The notes under the pieces are model-generated. The model worked only from the letters and a program-made list of their open reading frames with translations. It did no database searches and had not been told where the DNA came from. Of a stretch of 49,200 nucleotides of DNA, positions 1 through 8,634 are shown piece by piece. The translations under genes and the position numbers were made by a program. Source of the DNA: Peptococcaceae bacterium (GTDB lineage: Bacteria; Bacillota; Desulfotomaculia; Desulfotomaculales; JACDOK01); the NCBI GenBank assembly GCA_017656185.1, contig JACDOK010000005.1, positions 1-49,200 on the forward strand. The letters run 5' to 3'. How positions within the stretch are numbered: the stretch's first letter is position 1; the number at the start of each line of letters is the position of its first letter.

Positions 1-126
1 AAGGCTTTGAGAACTACATGGCACTAAATTTTACGCGAAACTGTCAAACTCAAGTCATAATCATACATGGGAGTATAAAACGAACTGCGGATAGACAAAA
101 CGGTTATTTGAGCTTCTCACAGTTCA

Positions 127-186
127 CTGAGTGCTGGGTAGCCACGGAACGTGAGCGCGAGGGAACCCCCGTGGACGCTTGAAGAG
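127..186 (+). repeat. Composite intergenic repeat, copy 1
   Basis: The block starts with TGAGTGCTGGGTAG and continues through CGGAACGTGAGCGC and GGGAACCCCCGT. Its reverse complement is found at about 42629-42681 with only a handful of differences over some 50 bases. A weaker relative lies at 42864-42905. It joins the palindrome family described elsewhere in the window, so the two repeats may move or be copied together. Confidence 0.75.
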
Positions 187-239
187 TGTATTGAGTGTAT
201 TGTTCGACTAGAAAGTTGCCTAAATTGGTATTTTCGAGG

Positions 240-260
240 GGGAGGGTTTATAACCCTCCC
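240..260. repeat. GGGAGGGT-type hairpin repeat with AAAGGAATA tail
   Basis: A 9-base inverted repeat (GGGAGGGTT / AACCCTCCC) around a 3-base loop, followed at 264-278 by ACCCTAAAGGAATAT. Relatives with the same hairpin core and tail lie at 12627, 20462, 31822 and 47391. There is no T-run, so it is not an obvious terminator. Confidence 0.7.
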
Positions 261-343
261 GCTGACCCTAAAGGAATATCCCAGAAATAATTGTATATTC
301 CACCGTATGTTTCACTGGATATTCTACCGTATCCTCTATTTCA

Positions 344-1729
344 CTATTTCCGGAATATTGAGGCAATGCTTTGGCCCGCCATCGACAAAAAGCTCTTGTT
401 CTTACTAAAAATATCATCAAGGGCTTCGAGGACATAGTCAATTTGTTCCTTGGTTACGAGCAGAGGCGGTTCCAGGCGGATCACATTGGGATTATTAAGC
501 GTAAATATGGTAACAATATGATATTTGTTAACCAGGTTGATGGCCACCAGCGTCCCCAGATACTCCTGTGACAACTTATCCAACTGTCCCAAAGACAGCC
601 TGTTTAATAATTTACTGGTGGTACCAATATCGGTGAGTTCGAGTCCAATCAGTAATCCCCGCCCCCGGGTATCCCGTACCATTGGGTGTTTGTTTTGTAA
701 ATGGGCGAGTTCTTTAAGAAAGTAAGCGCCTAGTTCACGGGCATTAGTAATCAGGTCCTCTTCAAAAATAATTTGCAGCGTTTCTATAGCCACGGCGCAC
801 GCCACGGCATTGCCCCAGTAACCTCCGAAAGTGGAGGTATGCAGCAGGGCTTTGTCCAGGGAACCGTAGGCTTTCTGCCAAATATCGTCGGTGGTAATGT
901 AAGCGCCTGCCGGTACAGTTCCACCGCCCAGAGCTTTGGCTATGCAGAGTATGTCCGGGACAATGCCGTCGTGCTCGCAGGCAAACATATAACCGGTACG
1001 CCCGAAGCCAGTCTGGACCTCATCGGCAATTAGAAGGGTACCGTATTTGTGGCATAACTCCAATGCTTCTTTAAGATACCCGTCCGGAGGCACGATACTG
1101 CCGGCTTCGCCCTGGACGGGTTCCACGATAAAGGCTGCCGCATTGGTTGTTTTCAGGGCTGCTTCCAGCGCTTCCAAATCGCCGAAAGGAACGGCAGTGG
1201 TATCGGCTAACAGCGGTTTAAAGGGGTTTTGATATTTGGAACGACCGGTCACGGAGAGGGCTCCGAATGTTTTGCCATGAAAGGAGTTGTGGCAATAAAT
1301 AAAGTGGGTGCGCCCGGTAGCGATGCGCGCCAATTTTAAAGCGCCTTCCACCGCCTCGGCGCCGCTGTTGCAAAAGAAAGTGCGCTGCAGGTTGCCCGGC
1401 GTAACGCGTGCCAGGTTCTCAGCCAGAGCAGCCGGGAGCTGCTGCAGTGCCGTTTGGATTATTTTAGGCGTCTCTTCTATTTTACGAATGGCATTGATGA
1501 TGCGGGGGTGGTTATGCCCGATGTTAACCGACCCGTATCCCCCAACAAAATCCAGGTATTCTTTACCGTCCTTATCCCAGAGCTTGACACCGCGGGCACG
1601 TACAAACTGCCGGTCGAAATGTAGATAATTGTAAGTAGATGCCAGCGGAGCGCTTAAGTATTTTTTTGACTTGTTAATCACATCGATACGGCCCAAGCTC
1701 ATCGCGTCATCTAAAGATAACAGTTTCAA
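344..1729 (-). CDS. Class III aminotransferase (putrescine/ornithine-type)
   Basis: A PLP-dependent fold-type I aminotransferase of 461 residues, the usual length. It has the NSGAEA phosphate-cup motif near residues 121-126, DEVQTGFGRTG at about 236-246 with the ring-nitrogen Asp, and the Schiff-base lysine near residue 265 in AKALGGG. These features are typical of enzymes that move an amino group from a polyamine or omega-amino acid (putrescine, ornithine, 4-aminobutyrate) to 2-oxoglutarate. The exact substrate cannot be read from the sequence; the putrescine aminotransferase group is my best guess. The start is TTG, nine bases after a GGAGG on the minus strand. It is transcribed away from the ffh operon and has no metabolic neighbour in the window. 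Confidence 0.88.
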   Translation of the reverse strand: MKLLSLDDAMSLGRIDVINKSKKYLSAPLASTYNYLHFDRQFVRARGVKLWDKDGKEYLDFVGGYGSVNIGHNHPRIINAIRKIEETPKIIQTALQQLPAALAENLARVTPGNLQRTFFCNSGAEAVEGALKLARIATGRTHFIYCHNSFHGKTFGALSVTGRSKYQNPFKPLLADTTAVPFGDLEALEAALKTTNAAAFIVEPVQGEAGSIVPPDGYLKEALELCHKYGTLLIADEVQTGFGRTGYMFACEHDGIVPDILCIAKALGGGTVPAGAYITTDDIWQKAYGSLDKALLHTSTFGGYWGNAVACAVAIETLQIIFEEDLITNARELGAYFLKELAHLQNKHPMVRDTRGRGLLIGLELTDIGTTSKLLNRLSLGQLDKLSQEYLGTLVAINLVNKYHIVTIFTLNNPNVIRLEPPLLVTKEQIDYVLEALDDIFSKNKSFLSMAGQSIASIFRK

Positions 1730-1830
1730 CTAATGTAACCTCCATTCCTATTATGTTCATGCTAAGGTACATTTTAATGGAAAGTAAGGCAGGGCGCAAA
1801 GCTTCTTTTAATTTAATGTTCCCGGGAGAC

Positions 1831-1860
1831 TTGACACGAGAGCCCGTCTTTGGGTACAAT
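1831..1860 (+). promoter_or_regulatory. Sigma-A-type promoter of the ylxM-ffh operon
   Basis: TTGACA at 1831-1836 and TACAAT at 1855-1860 with an 18-base spacer, about 40 bases upstream of the ylxM start. It is the best vegetative promoter match in the first 6 kb and lies in the only gap before a tightly packed plus-strand run. Confidence 0.75.
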
Positions 1861-1900
1861 CAGCGATGTAGTGTAAAGTAATAATACTTGATAAACGGTT

Positions 1901-2269
1901 ATGGCAGATGAAAAAGTGTTGGATAAGTTTACCTGGATAAACTTGCTTTATGATTTTTACGGTCCGCTTTTGACGGGCCGCCAGCGCGAGTTATTTGAAC
2001 TCTATTACAAACAGGACTTATCGCTGGGTGAAATCGCTGAGCATCACGGGATCAGCAGGCAGGGTGTTTATGATACGATTGGGCGGTCCGTTGCGTCTCT
2101 GGAATCGTATGAAAAAAAACTGGGACTTGCCCAAAGGTTCATACGCGAGTGTGGCGATCTGGAGGAAGCACTTATAATCCTGTCTATGCCCCAGTATTGC
2201 AAAGACGAAAATTTGGTCCGTGTTAGGGATATTTTACAGCGCATGCTTGAACCCGGACCTAAGCAATGA
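1901..2269 (+). CDS. ylxM: YlxM family HTH protein, SRP-associated
   Basis: A 122-residue protein with a sigma-70 region 4-like helix-turn-helix (LSLGEIAEHHGISRQGVYD near residues 43-61). YlxM proteins almost always precede ffh. In streptococci the homologue has been shown to bind SRP components and modulate their GTPase activity; a role in regulation of the targeting pathway is the family inference. The stop codon overlaps the first possible ffh start by three bases, which supports translational coupling. The ribosome site before the ATG is weak. It is the first gene after the promoter at 1831. Confidence 0.9.
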   Translation: MADEKVLDKFTWINLLYDFYGPLLTGRQRELFELYYKQDLSLGEIAEHHGISRQGVYDTIGRSVASLESYEKKLGLAQRFIRECGDLEEALIILSMPQYCKDENLVRVRDILQRMLEPGPKQ

Positions 2270-2280
2270 GGTGTTGCGGC

Positions 2281-3633
2281 TTGGTATTTGGAAATTTGGC
2301 CGATAGGCTGCAGGAAACTTTTAAAAAACTGAAAGGTAAGGGCAAATTAACCGAGGAAGACGTCAATAATGCCCTGCGTGAGGTGCGGCTTGCCTTGCTG
2401 GAGGCTGACGTCAATTTTAAGGTTGTGAAGGATTTTATACGCAGGGTGCGTGAACGCGCCGTAGGGGATGATGTACTTGAGAGCCTGACCCCTGCCCAAC
2501 AAGTTATCAAGATCGTTCGTGATGAGTTGGCCAACATAATGGGCGGGCAAAACGCCAAGCTGAATTTTGCGGCTAAACCTCCGACGATCGTGATGTTGGT
2601 TGGTTTACAGGGTTCCGGTAAGACTACTACGGCAGCTAAATTAAGCAATTTAATGAAAAAGCAGGGGCGGCGCAGCTTGCTTGTGGCCTGTGATATTTAC
2701 CGCCCTGCCGCCATTAAGCAGCTCCAGGTATTGGGTGAGCAGTTGGACGTACCTGTGTTTACCATGGGCAGCAATGACGCCGCTGCCATTGCCAAGGCGG
2801 CCGTAGAACACGCGAAGAGAAGCGGTTACGACATGGTCATTGTTGATACGGCGGGGCGCCTGCACATTAATGAGGAATTAATGGAAGAACTGGAAAACAT
2901 AAAAAGGAATATTAAACCGCACGAAATTCTCCTGGTGGTCGATGCCATGACAGGTCAGGATGCGGTTACCGTAGCCGATTCATTCCATAAAAGGTTAGGA
3001 TTGGACGGTGTAGTACTTACCAAGCTTGACGGCGATACACGCGGTGGTGCCGCTCTTTCAGTACGGTCCGTGACGGGCTGCCCGATCAAATTTGCCGGTG
3101 TCGGAGAAAAACTTGATGCCTTGGAACCGTTTCATCCCGACCGGATGGCCGAACGTATCTTGGGTATGGGTGACGTGCTCACCCTCATTGAAAAGGCGCA
3201 GGCCAACTTTGATGCTGAAAAAGTTAAAAAGATGCAGCAGAGAATCAAAAACGCGGAATTTAACCTGGAGGATTTTTTGGATCAACTGCACCAGTTTAAA
3301 AAGATGGGTCCCATTGATCAGATACTTGGTATGATCCCAGGGTTTAATAAGCTGACCAAAAAGCTGAAGAATATACAGTTTGATGAGAAGGAACTGGTTT
3401 ATGCCGAGGCCATTATCAACTCCATGACACCATTTGAAAGGCAGCATCCTGAGAGGATTGACGGCAGCCGGCGTAAACGTATTGCGCGTGGCAGCGGTAC
3501 ATCGGTACAACAAGTGAACCAGCTTCTTAAACAGTTTGCACAAACTAAAAAAATGATTAAGCAGTTCAGCGATATGGAGAAGGCCGGCAAGAAGGGTGGT
3601 AAAAAGCGGATACCCAGACTGCCGTTTATGTAA
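2281..3633 (+). CDS. ffh: Signal recognition particle protein Ffh (SRP54)
   Basis: The GTPase subunit of the signal recognition particle. It binds the 4.5S/6S SRP RNA and hydrophobic signal sequences and hands ribosomes to FtsY at the membrane. The order is N domain, G domain and Met-rich M domain: P-loop GLQGSGKTT near residues 108-116, DTAGRL near 189, TKLDGD near 247, and the RNA-binding RRKRIARGSG segment followed by a methionine-rich helix. An ATG at 2266 is in frame, but I choose TTG 2281: the protein then begins MVFGNLADRL as in the family, and GAGGTG lies seven bases upstream. Length is then 450 residues, which is normal. Its usual partner ftsY is not in the window. Confidence 0.96.
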   Translation: MVFGNLADRLQETFKKLKGKGKLTEEDVNNALREVRLALLEADVNFKVVKDFIRRVRERAVGDDVLESLTPAQQVIKIVRDELANIMGGQNAKLNFAAKPPTIVMLVGLQGSGKTTTAAKLSNLMKKQGRRSLLVACDIYRPAAIKQLQVLGEQLDVPVFTMGSNDAAAIAKAAVEHAKRSGYDMVIVDTAGRLHINEELMEELENIKRNIKPHEILLVVDAMTGQDAVTVADSFHKRLGLDGVVLTKLDGDTRGGAALSVRSVTGCPIKFAGVGEKLDALEPFHPDRMAERILGMGDVLTLIEKAQANFDAEKVKKMQQRIKNAEFNLEDFLDQLHQFKKMGPIDQILGMIPGFNKLTKKLKNIQFDEKELVYAEAIINSMTPFERQHPERIDGSRRKRIARGSGTSVQQVNQLLKQFAQTKKMIKQFSDMEKAGKKGGKKRIPRLPFM

Positions 3634-3661
3634 GCAATAGTAGAAAGGAGGTGTCGCGGCG

Positions 3662-3919
3662 GTGGCTGTAAAAATTAGACTGAAGAGAATGGGTGCCAAA
3701 AGAGACGCGTTTTACCGCATTGTTGTTGCCGATGCGCGCTCGCCCCGTGATGGCCGGTTTATTGACCAGGTGGGTTATTACGATCCGTTGAGGGAACCTG
3801 CCGAAATTAAGGTTGACGAGGCTAAACTCCAGGAATGGTTGGGAAGGGGCGCTAGGCTTACTGATACTGTTAAATCGTTGTTTAGAAAGGCCGGTATTAC
3901 TACTAAGGTTTCCGGGTAA
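3662..3919 (+). CDS. rpsP: 30S ribosomal protein S16
   Basis: An 85-residue small-subunit protein that stabilises the 5' domain of 16S rRNA. The N-terminus [13 protein letters not shown], the [14 protein letters not shown] motif near residues 31-44 and the overall length fit bacterial S16. The start is GTG at 3662 behind the strong site AAAGGAGGTG. It sits 28 bases after ffh in the conserved ffh-rpsP-khpA-rimM-trmD-rplS order. Confidence 0.97.
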   Translation: MAVKIRLKRMGAKRDAFYRIVVADARSPRDGRFIDQVGYYDPLREPAEIKVDEAKLQEWLGRGARLTDTVKSLFRKAGITTKVSG

Positions 3920-3942
3920 GCGTCCTGGAAAGGGGTTAACCT

Positions 3943-4170
3943 ATGAAGGAGCTTGTTGAGATCCTTGCCAAGGCCCTTGTTGATCGACCCGATGAGGTCG
4001 ACGTGCGTGTAGTGGAGCGCGATAAATCAATGGTGGTTCAATTGCACGTTGCTCCCGATGATATGGGTAAAGTGATTGGTAAGCAAGGGCGTGTTGCCAA
4101 AGCGATTCGAACGCTGGTAAAAGCCGCTGCTACCAGGCAGCGTAAGAAGGTTACGGTGGATATCGTTTAA
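3943..4170 (+). CDS. khpA: KH-domain RNA-binding protein KhpA (YlqC)
   Basis: A 75-residue single KH domain with the nucleic-acid-gripping GKQGRVAKAIR loop near residues 45-56 (KVIGKQGR). KhpA forms a dimer with KhpB/Jag and binds many small RNAs and mRNAs in Gram-positive bacteria, affecting cell elongation and division. It lies in its usual place between rpsP and rimM. A hairpin follows immediately, so transcription may be partly reduced after this gene. Confidence 0.95.
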   Translation: MKELVEILAKALVDRPDEVDVRVVERDKSMVVQLHVAPDDMGKVIGKQGRVAKAIRTLVKAAATRQRKKVTVDIV

Positions 4171-4171
4171 T

Positions 4172-4193
4172 AAGGGGGCCGCAGGGCCCCTTT
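4172..4193 (+). terminator. GC-rich hairpin after khpA
   Basis: AAGGGG/CCCCTT arms plus inner GCC/GGC pairs around a very short loop, ending in only three T residues. The poor T-run suggests a pause, a weak terminator or a processing site, since the downstream genes belong to the same conserved operon. Confidence 0.5.
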
Positions 4194-4215
4194 GGTTTAA
4201 ATGGTGGTATCAGCT

Positions 4216-4617
4216 ATGGAGCGTATTCTTATTACTCGTCCCGTTAGCGTCAAAGTCAAGGTAACCGAGAATTACAAACTGTTTGCAGCCAAGCAGCTGG
4301 AACAGAGCATACGCAGCTTGGATGCCGAGCTGCAGCGCTTAGAGACCGTGCTGAGTGAATTGCCATCCTCCGACAACGCCAGGCAAAAGAAACTGCAGGA
4401 AACTTATAATTATCACAAACAACAAAGGCAAAAGCTGGTTCAGCAAGCTAAAAGTATCAGCGAGCTTCCGCTGGGTTCGGAGCTGGTGCACGGGCGGGTT
4501 GAAAGCCTGGTGGAGGTCGGTATCGGAGATGATTGGGGCCGTATAATGGGTGTCGAAATAGTTGTTGAAGACGGTACGATCGTTGAAATCAGGGAAGGTG
4601 TTTCCGGGGGCGGATAG
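4216..4617 (+). CDS. ylqD: YlqD family protein
   Basis: A protein of 133 residues from the ATG at 4216, or 138 if the in-frame ATG at 4201 is used. I prefer 4216 because GGTGG lies eight bases upstream and the earlier ATG directly follows the hairpin. The central part (about residues 20-85) is a strongly charged, heptad-like helix predicted as coiled coil, followed by a small beta-rich end with VEVGIGDDWG. YlqD is a conserved Firmicute protein of unknown function that sits between khpA and rimM, so a ribosome- or RNA-related job is only contextual inference. Confidence 0.85.
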   Translation: MERILITRPVSVKVKVTENYKLFAAKQLEQSIRSLDAELQRLETVLSELPSSDNARQKKLQETYNYHKQQRQKLVQQAKSISELPLGSELVHGRVESLVEVGIGDDWGRIMGVEIVVEDGTIVEIREGVSGGG

Positions 4618-4622
4618 GCTTA

Positions 4623-5138
4623 ATGACAGCACAATTTATCACCATCGGAAAAATTGTGAATACCCAAGGCCACCGCGGGAATGTAAGGGTTATTCCTTTA
4701 ACAGAATTCCCCGAGCGCTTTATGAAGCTTAAAGAGGTCTGGGTAGAGCGTAAAGGTAGTCAGGTAAAGATGCATGTCGAGCAGGCCTTTGCTCATAAAA
4801 AGTTTATAATCTTAAAGTTCCGTGAAGTAGAGAATATGAACGAAGCTGAACGGCTGAAAGGTTCACTGGTGAAAATCCCGCGGGAAGACGTGATGGAATT
4901 ACCCCCCGGGCACTATTATGTGTTTGACATTGTAGGGTTGAGGGTTTTTGACGTGAGCGGTGAATATCTGGGCGAGATCAGCGATGTCCTTCAAACGGGG
5001 GCTAACGACGTTTACGTCGTGGAGAAAGAAAAACAGAAACCTTTACTAGTCCCCGCTCTTAAAGATGTGGTCAAAAAAATCAATATTGAGGAGAAGGAAA
5101 TGATCGTGGAACTGCCGGAGGGGTTGCGGGAATTATGA
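4623..5138 (+). CDS. rimM: Ribosome maturation factor RimM
   Basis: A 171-residue 30S assembly factor that binds ribosomal protein S19 and helps fold the 16S rRNA 3' (head) domain. The N-terminal beta-barrel begins [18 protein letters not shown] near residues 6-23 and a PRC-barrel follows with [11 protein letters not shown] near residues 96-106 and LLVPAL near residues 140-145. The stop overlaps the trmD start (ATGA), indicating translational coupling. Confidence 0.96.
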   Translation: MTAQFITIGKIVNTQGHRGNVRVIPLTEFPERFMKLKEVWVERKGSQVKMHVEQAFAHKKFIILKFREVENMNEAERLKGSLVKIPREDVMELPPGHYYVFDIVGLRVFDVSGEYLGEISDVLQTGANDVYVVEKEKQKPLLVPALKDVVKKINIEEKEMIVELPEGLREL

Positions 5139-5887
5139 TTTTTGACGTCTTAACGATTTTCCCTGAGATGTTTTGCGGCCCCCTGGAGAATAGTATTATT
5201 AAAAAGGCGCGTGAGAAAGGTCTTTTACGTGTTAATCTTATTGATATCCGCGATTACTCACGCGATAAGCACCGTAGTGTCGATGACACTCCTTACGGCG
5301 GCGGTGGTGGAATGGTAATGAACCCTCAACCTATTGTCGAGGCCGTAGAGAAGAGGTTGCAGCTTTATGAGGGTGACGTTCCGGTAATCCTGATGTGCCC
5401 GCAGGGACGCCGCTTCAACCAGGATGTAGCCCGTGAGTTAGCCCAGCATAAACAGATTATCCTGATCTGCGGTCATTATGAAGGCATCGATGAACGGGTA
5501 CGGGAGATCGTTGCTACTGATGAAATCTCTATTGGGGATTACGTGCTAACCGGGGGCGAACTCCCTGCTATGGTTATTATCGATGCCGTAGCCCGTTTTA
5601 TACCCGGGGTGCTGGGTGATCCTGAAGGAGCGGAAAAGGACTCTTATGCACAGGGGCTTTTAGAACATCCTCAATACACCAGACCCCGTAATTACCGGGG
5701 AAAAGAAGTACCGGAGGTGTTATTGAGCGGTCACCACGAAAACATTAGTACTTGGCGGCGCCGCGAGGCCCTGCTGCGGACCCTTGTACGACGGGATGAA
5801 ATGCTGAGCGATGCCGATCTTACCACCGAGGACCGGCGGTTTTTGAAGTGTTTAAAGGATAGACTTTCCGAACTCGGAGTGGATTAG
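5135..5887 (+). CDS. trmD: tRNA (guanine-N1-)-methyltransferase TrmD
   Basis: Methylates G37 at N1 in tRNAs with G36, using SAM, which prevents +1 frameshifting. It is a 250-residue SPOUT enzyme with [12 protein letters not shown] near residues 51-62, the knotted SAM site with [11 protein letters not shown] near residues 111-121, and [12 protein letters not shown] near residues 132-143. It overlaps rimM by four bases. A promoter follows this gene, so rplS can be expressed independently. Confidence 0.97.
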   Translation: MIFDVLTIFPEMFCGPLENSIIKKAREKGLLRVNLIDIRDYSRDKHRSVDDTPYGGGGGMVMNPQPIVEAVEKRLQLYEGDVPVILMCPQGRRFNQDVARELAQHKQIILICGHYEGIDERVREIVATDEISIGDYVLTGGELPAMVIIDAVARFIPGVLGDPEGAEKDSYAQGLLEHPQYTRPRNYRGKEVPEVLLSGHHENISTWRRREALLRTLVRRDEMLSDADLTTEDRRFLKCLKDRLSELGVD

Positions 5888-5904
5888 TCTTCTTAATGAA
5901 TCTC

Positions 5905-5934
5905 TTGCAAAAAAACGGAAGTTTGTGGTATCAT
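5905..5934 (+). promoter_or_regulatory. Promoter upstream of rplS
   Basis: TTGCAA at 5905-5910 and TATCAT at 5929-5934, spaced by 18 bases, in the 98-base gap between trmD and rplS. It would give rplS its own transcript with a leader of about 45 bases. Confidence 0.55.
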
Positions 5935-5985
5935 ATGTTTTGTTATTTATCTTAAAACAGTTTGCAAACGGGGAGGCACAAGATT

Positions 5986-6330
5986 ATGAATAATATAATG
6001 CGATCTGTTGCCGAAGAGCAGATGAGAAAGGATATTCCAGAATTTAGACCCGGAGACACGGTACGGGTGCATGTGCAGGTAGTAGAAGGCGGGCGGAAAA
6101 GAACCCAGGCCTTTACCGGTACCGTGATTAGGAGACGTGGTGGTGGTCTTAACGAAACTTTTACGGTACGTCGTGTATCCTACGGCGTAGGAGTCGAGCG
6201 TACCTTTTTACTGCATTCGCCGCGCTTGGAAAAGATTGAAGTGGTGCGTCGCGGTCGGGTCCGCCGCTCCAGATTGTACTACCTGCGAGGCCTCCGTGGC
6301 AAGGCGACACGGATCGCAGAACGTAAATAA
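5986..6330 (+). CDS. rplS: 50S ribosomal protein L19
   Basis: A 114-residue large-subunit protein at the 30S-50S interface. [20 protein letters not shown] near residues 19-38 and the basic C-terminus [16 protein letters not shown] fit the family. The frame is open from 5962, but the start at 5986 has GGGGAGG nine bases upstream and yields the standard N-terminus and length. A strong terminator follows. Confidence 0.97.
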   Translation: MNNIMRSVAEEQMRKDIPEFRPGDTVRVHVQVVEGGRKRTQAFTGTVIRRRGGGLNETFTVRRVSYGVGVERTFLLHSPRLEKIEVVRRGRVRRSRLYYLRGLRGKATRIAERK

Positions 6331-6338
6331 CATTGTCT

Positions 6339-6365
6339 AAAGGGACTGCATAGCAGTCCCTTTTT
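6339..6365 (+). terminator. Rho-independent terminator after rplS
   Basis: AAAGGGACTGC pairs with GCAGTCCCTTT across a three-base loop (ATA) and runs into five or more T residues. It closes the ffh-to-rplS transcript. Confidence 0.9.
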
Positions 6366-6395
6366 GGATAATTATCAAGCTGCGGAGGTATCGTA

Positions 6396-6926
6396 GTGCA
6401 GATCTGGAGACAGAATCGTGGGTCGGTATTGGGTGAACTGGCGGAATCATTAATTATTGCTATAATCCTGGCGGTTTTAATCCGTTGGTTAATTTTTCAG
6501 CCTTTTTTCATCCCCTCCGGTTCTATGGAGCCAACTCTGATGACCGGTGATCGTATTATTGTGTCCAAGTTTAGCTACTGGCTAAACGAGCCGCAACGAG
6601 GAGATGTCATTGTCTTCAAGTACCCGCGTGATCCGAGCCGGGCCTTTGTAAAACGGGTCGTAGCTACCGAGGGTGAGACCATTGCCCTCGAGGAAAATCA
6701 ACTAATTATCAACGGGCAGCCCGTGCCAGAAAACTACCTGCCTGCCGATCTTACCTTTCCGGACTTCGGACCCGTCACTATTCCCGACGATCATCTATTT
6801 GTTTTGGGGGATAATCGTAATAACAGTGATGATAGCCGTGTTTGGGGATTCCTGGACGAAGACCTCATTATTGGTAAAGCAGTAGCGGTTTATTGGCCGG
6901 TATCAAGAATTAGGCTTATAGATTAG
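6396..6926 (+). CDS. lepB: Signal peptidase I (Ser-Lys type)
   Basis: Housekeeping membrane endopeptidase that removes signal peptides from exported proteins. It has one N-terminal membrane segment (about residues 15-37), the nucleophile Ser43 in SGSMEP, the general-base Lys86 in FVKRVVA and the GDNRNNSDDSRVWG box near residues 138-151. Length (176) is typical of Gram-positive enzymes. The start is GTG 6396 behind GCGGAGGT. The Ser-Lys dyad contrasts with the second, SipW-like Ser-His peptidase at 41424. It lies beside ylqF and rnhB, as in many Firmicutes. Confidence 0.96.
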   Translation: MQIWRQNRGSVLGELAESLIIAIILAVLIRWLIFQPFFIPSGSMEPTLMTGDRIIVSKFSYWLNEPQRGDVIVFKYPRDPSRAFVKRVVATEGETIALEENQLIINGQPVPENYLPADLTFPDFGPVTIPDDHLFVLGDNRNNSDDSRVWGFLDEDLIIGKAVAVYWPVSRIRLID

Positions 6927-6940
6927 CGGGCGGTGAAGGA

Positions 6941-7789
6941 ATGTCGTCCCCGTGGTACCCCAGCCATATGGCTAAAACCAAAAAGATCATCAAGGAACAG
7001 CTCAAATTATGTGATGCCGTACTTGAATTACGTGACGCTCGTGTTCCCCGCAGCAGCAGTAATCCCATTCTTTCCCGGTTGATTGGTAATAAGAGCAGAA
7101 TTGTTATCCTTAACAAAGCAGACCTTGCTGACCCTGTCGCTACACGTACCTGGCATAAGCTTTTGTCGGAGGCCGGTTATCTTGTCGCCGTTGTAGATGC
7201 CGTTAAGGGACAGGGCGTTTCACAGGTAACTAAACTTCTACGCCGCCTTTCTTTCCAACGTTCCCGTCTTTTTCCCGGTGCGCCGGTACGTGCCATGGTT
7301 ATTGGTATTCCTAATGTTGGCAAGTCATCTTTTATAAACAGGATGGTGGGAAAGCGCGTTGCGATGACCGGTAGAAGTCCCGGTATCACGCGTGGTAAAC
7401 AGTGGATTAGAATTGGCCGGGGTTGTGAATTACTGGATACCCCGGGTGTGTTATGGCCCAATATGGAAGATCCCGAAGTGGTGTTCAAACTGGGTGCCGT
7501 CGGGGCTACTAAGGTAGACGAGCCAGGCTTGGTAGCTGCGGGCTCCTGGTTGGTGGAATGGTTGGCTCATAACAGCCCGGAGAGTTTAATGCAGCGCTTT
7601 GGTTTACCGCATTTGCCCGAAGACAAAGAGAGAGTTCTGGAAATGATCGGGGAAAAAAGGGGACTGCTGCTCGGGGGCGGTAGGGTGGACATTGCCAAGG
7701 CCGCTGCGGTCTTTCTGCGTGAGTTCCAAAGCGGGCGCCTGGGCCGCTTTACCCTTGATGAGCCTATGGCGGATAGCGACAATTGGTAG
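6941..7789 (+). CDS. rbgA: Ribosome biogenesis GTPase YlqF/RbgA
   Basis: Circularly permuted GTPase needed for late 50S assembly. The G motifs appear in the permuted order: NKADL (G4) near residues 57-61, GIPNVGKSS (G1) near residues 122-130, DTPGVLWP (G3) near residues 167-174. A C-terminal RNA-binding helical domain completes the 282 residues. The start at 6941 follows GGTGAAGGA, 14 bases after lepB. The adjacent lepB and rnhB genes match the B. subtilis arrangement. Confidence 0.95.
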   Translation: MSSPWYPSHMAKTKKIIKEQLKLCDAVLELRDARVPRSSSNPILSRLIGNKSRIVILNKADLADPVATRTWHKLLSEAGYLVAVVDAVKGQGVSQVTKLLRRLSFQRSRLFPGAPVRAMVIGIPNVGKSSFINRMVGKRVAMTGRSPGITRGKQWIRIGRGCELLDTPGVLWPNMEDPEVVFKLGAVGATKVDEPGLVAAGSWLVEWLAHNSPESLMQRFGLPHLPEDKERVLEMIGEKRGLLLGGGRVDIAKAAAVFLREFQSGRLGRFTLDEPMADSDNW

Positions 7790-7832
7790 CGGGACTGGCA
7801 GATGATCAATGTTCATTAATTGGTGAAAATCT

Positions 7833-8615
7833 ATGCACCATCCACGTCAGCTTACCGTCCGGGAGATAAAGATCATATTGGAGGGGCCTAAAACTCCTGA
7901 CCCGAATTTTTTACGTCTTTTGGCGCAAGACGGACGTAAAGGAGTGCAGGCCCTGTATAATCGCTATATGGCTAAGATGCTCGCACAACAGAAAGAGAAG
8001 GAGAGGTTAGCAGCTTTATTTAAGCCGGAGGTTGAGCTGTATTGCCGGGGTGTACGTCTGGTGGCCGGTGTTGATGAAGCGGGTAGGGGCCCGTTGGCCG
8101 GACCCGTAGTGGCCGCAGCGGTAATCTTTGCCGAACCTGTCTTCATTCCCGGTTTGAACGACTCTAAAAGGCTGTCTGGTACGGAACGCTTGCTGGTAGC
8201 GAAAGAAATCGCAAGCAAGGCTTTGGACTGGGGAATAGGAATCGTGACTGCCGAAGAAATCGGTTGTTTAAACATTCATCAAGCCAGTTTAGAGGCGATG
8301 CGCCGGGCGGTGGGTATTCTTAGAAATTGCCCGCAATGGGTATTGGTGGACGGCCGCTTTATGATCCCGGGATTGGATATTAAGCAGACCAGTATAGTTA
8401 AGGGGGATGCCCGGAGTGCTTCTATTGCCGGGGCGTCTATCCTGGCAAAGGTATTTCGTGACCGTGTGATGGAATGGAATCACCTTCAATTTCCGACTTA
8501 TGGTTTTGACCGGCATAAGGGTTATCCCACGCCGGAACATTTCGCGGTGCTGCAAAAACATGGACCGTGCCCCCTGCACCGGAAAGGTTTTAATCTTAGG
8601 ATAGCCCGGGGATAA
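7833..8615 (+). CDS. rnhB: Ribonuclease HII
   Basis: Cleaves RNA in RNA-DNA hybrids and single ribonucleotides in DNA. Catalytic Asp81 and Glu82 lie in VAGVDEAGRGPLAGPVV; further acidic residues are in LNDSKRL and LVDGRF. The 260 residues include a helical N-terminal extension of about 70 residues, as in B. subtilis RnhB. The C-terminal part carries SIAGASILAKVFRD and the YGFDRHKGYPT box. Confidence 0.96.
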   Translation: MHHPRQLTVREIKIILEGPKTPDPNFLRLLAQDGRKGVQALYNRYMAKMLAQQKEKERLAALFKPEVELYCRGVRLVAGVDEAGRGPLAGPVVAAAVIFAEPVFIPGLNDSKRLSGTERLLVAKEIASKALDWGIGIVTAEEIGCLNIHQASLEAMRRAVGILRNCPQWVLVDGRFMIPGLDIKQTSIVKGDARSASIAGASILAKVFRDRVMEWNHLQFPTYGFDRHKGYPTPEHFAVLQKHGPCPLHRKGFNLRIARG

Positions 8616-8634
8616 TCCGGCGTTAAAGGGTGAG

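Larger units (their letters stand above)
1..343. other. Repeat-bearing spacer without a gene
   Basis: I see no credible gene in these bases. The stretch holds a half copy of the CTGAGTGCTGGG palindrome family joined to a 50-base block that recurs inverted near 42.63 kb, followed by a GGGAGGGTT hairpin with a CCCTAAAGGAATA tail. An open frame at 151-408 runs straight through these repeats, has no ribosome site and resembles nothing, so it is not called. Confidence 0.7.

Noticed and set aside
151-408. Open frame of 85 codons in the first spacer
   Set aside because: It runs through two repeat types and into the aminotransferase gene on the other strand, and has no ribosome site.
2266-2280. ATG start of ffh
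   Set aside because: It overlaps its own ribosome site, and the resulting MRCCGL extension is not found in the family; TTG 2281 is preferred.
3058-3699. Minus-strand open frame of 213 codons opposite ffh
   Set aside because: It lies entirely over the well-supported ffh and rpsP start region, and its product is low in recognisable features.
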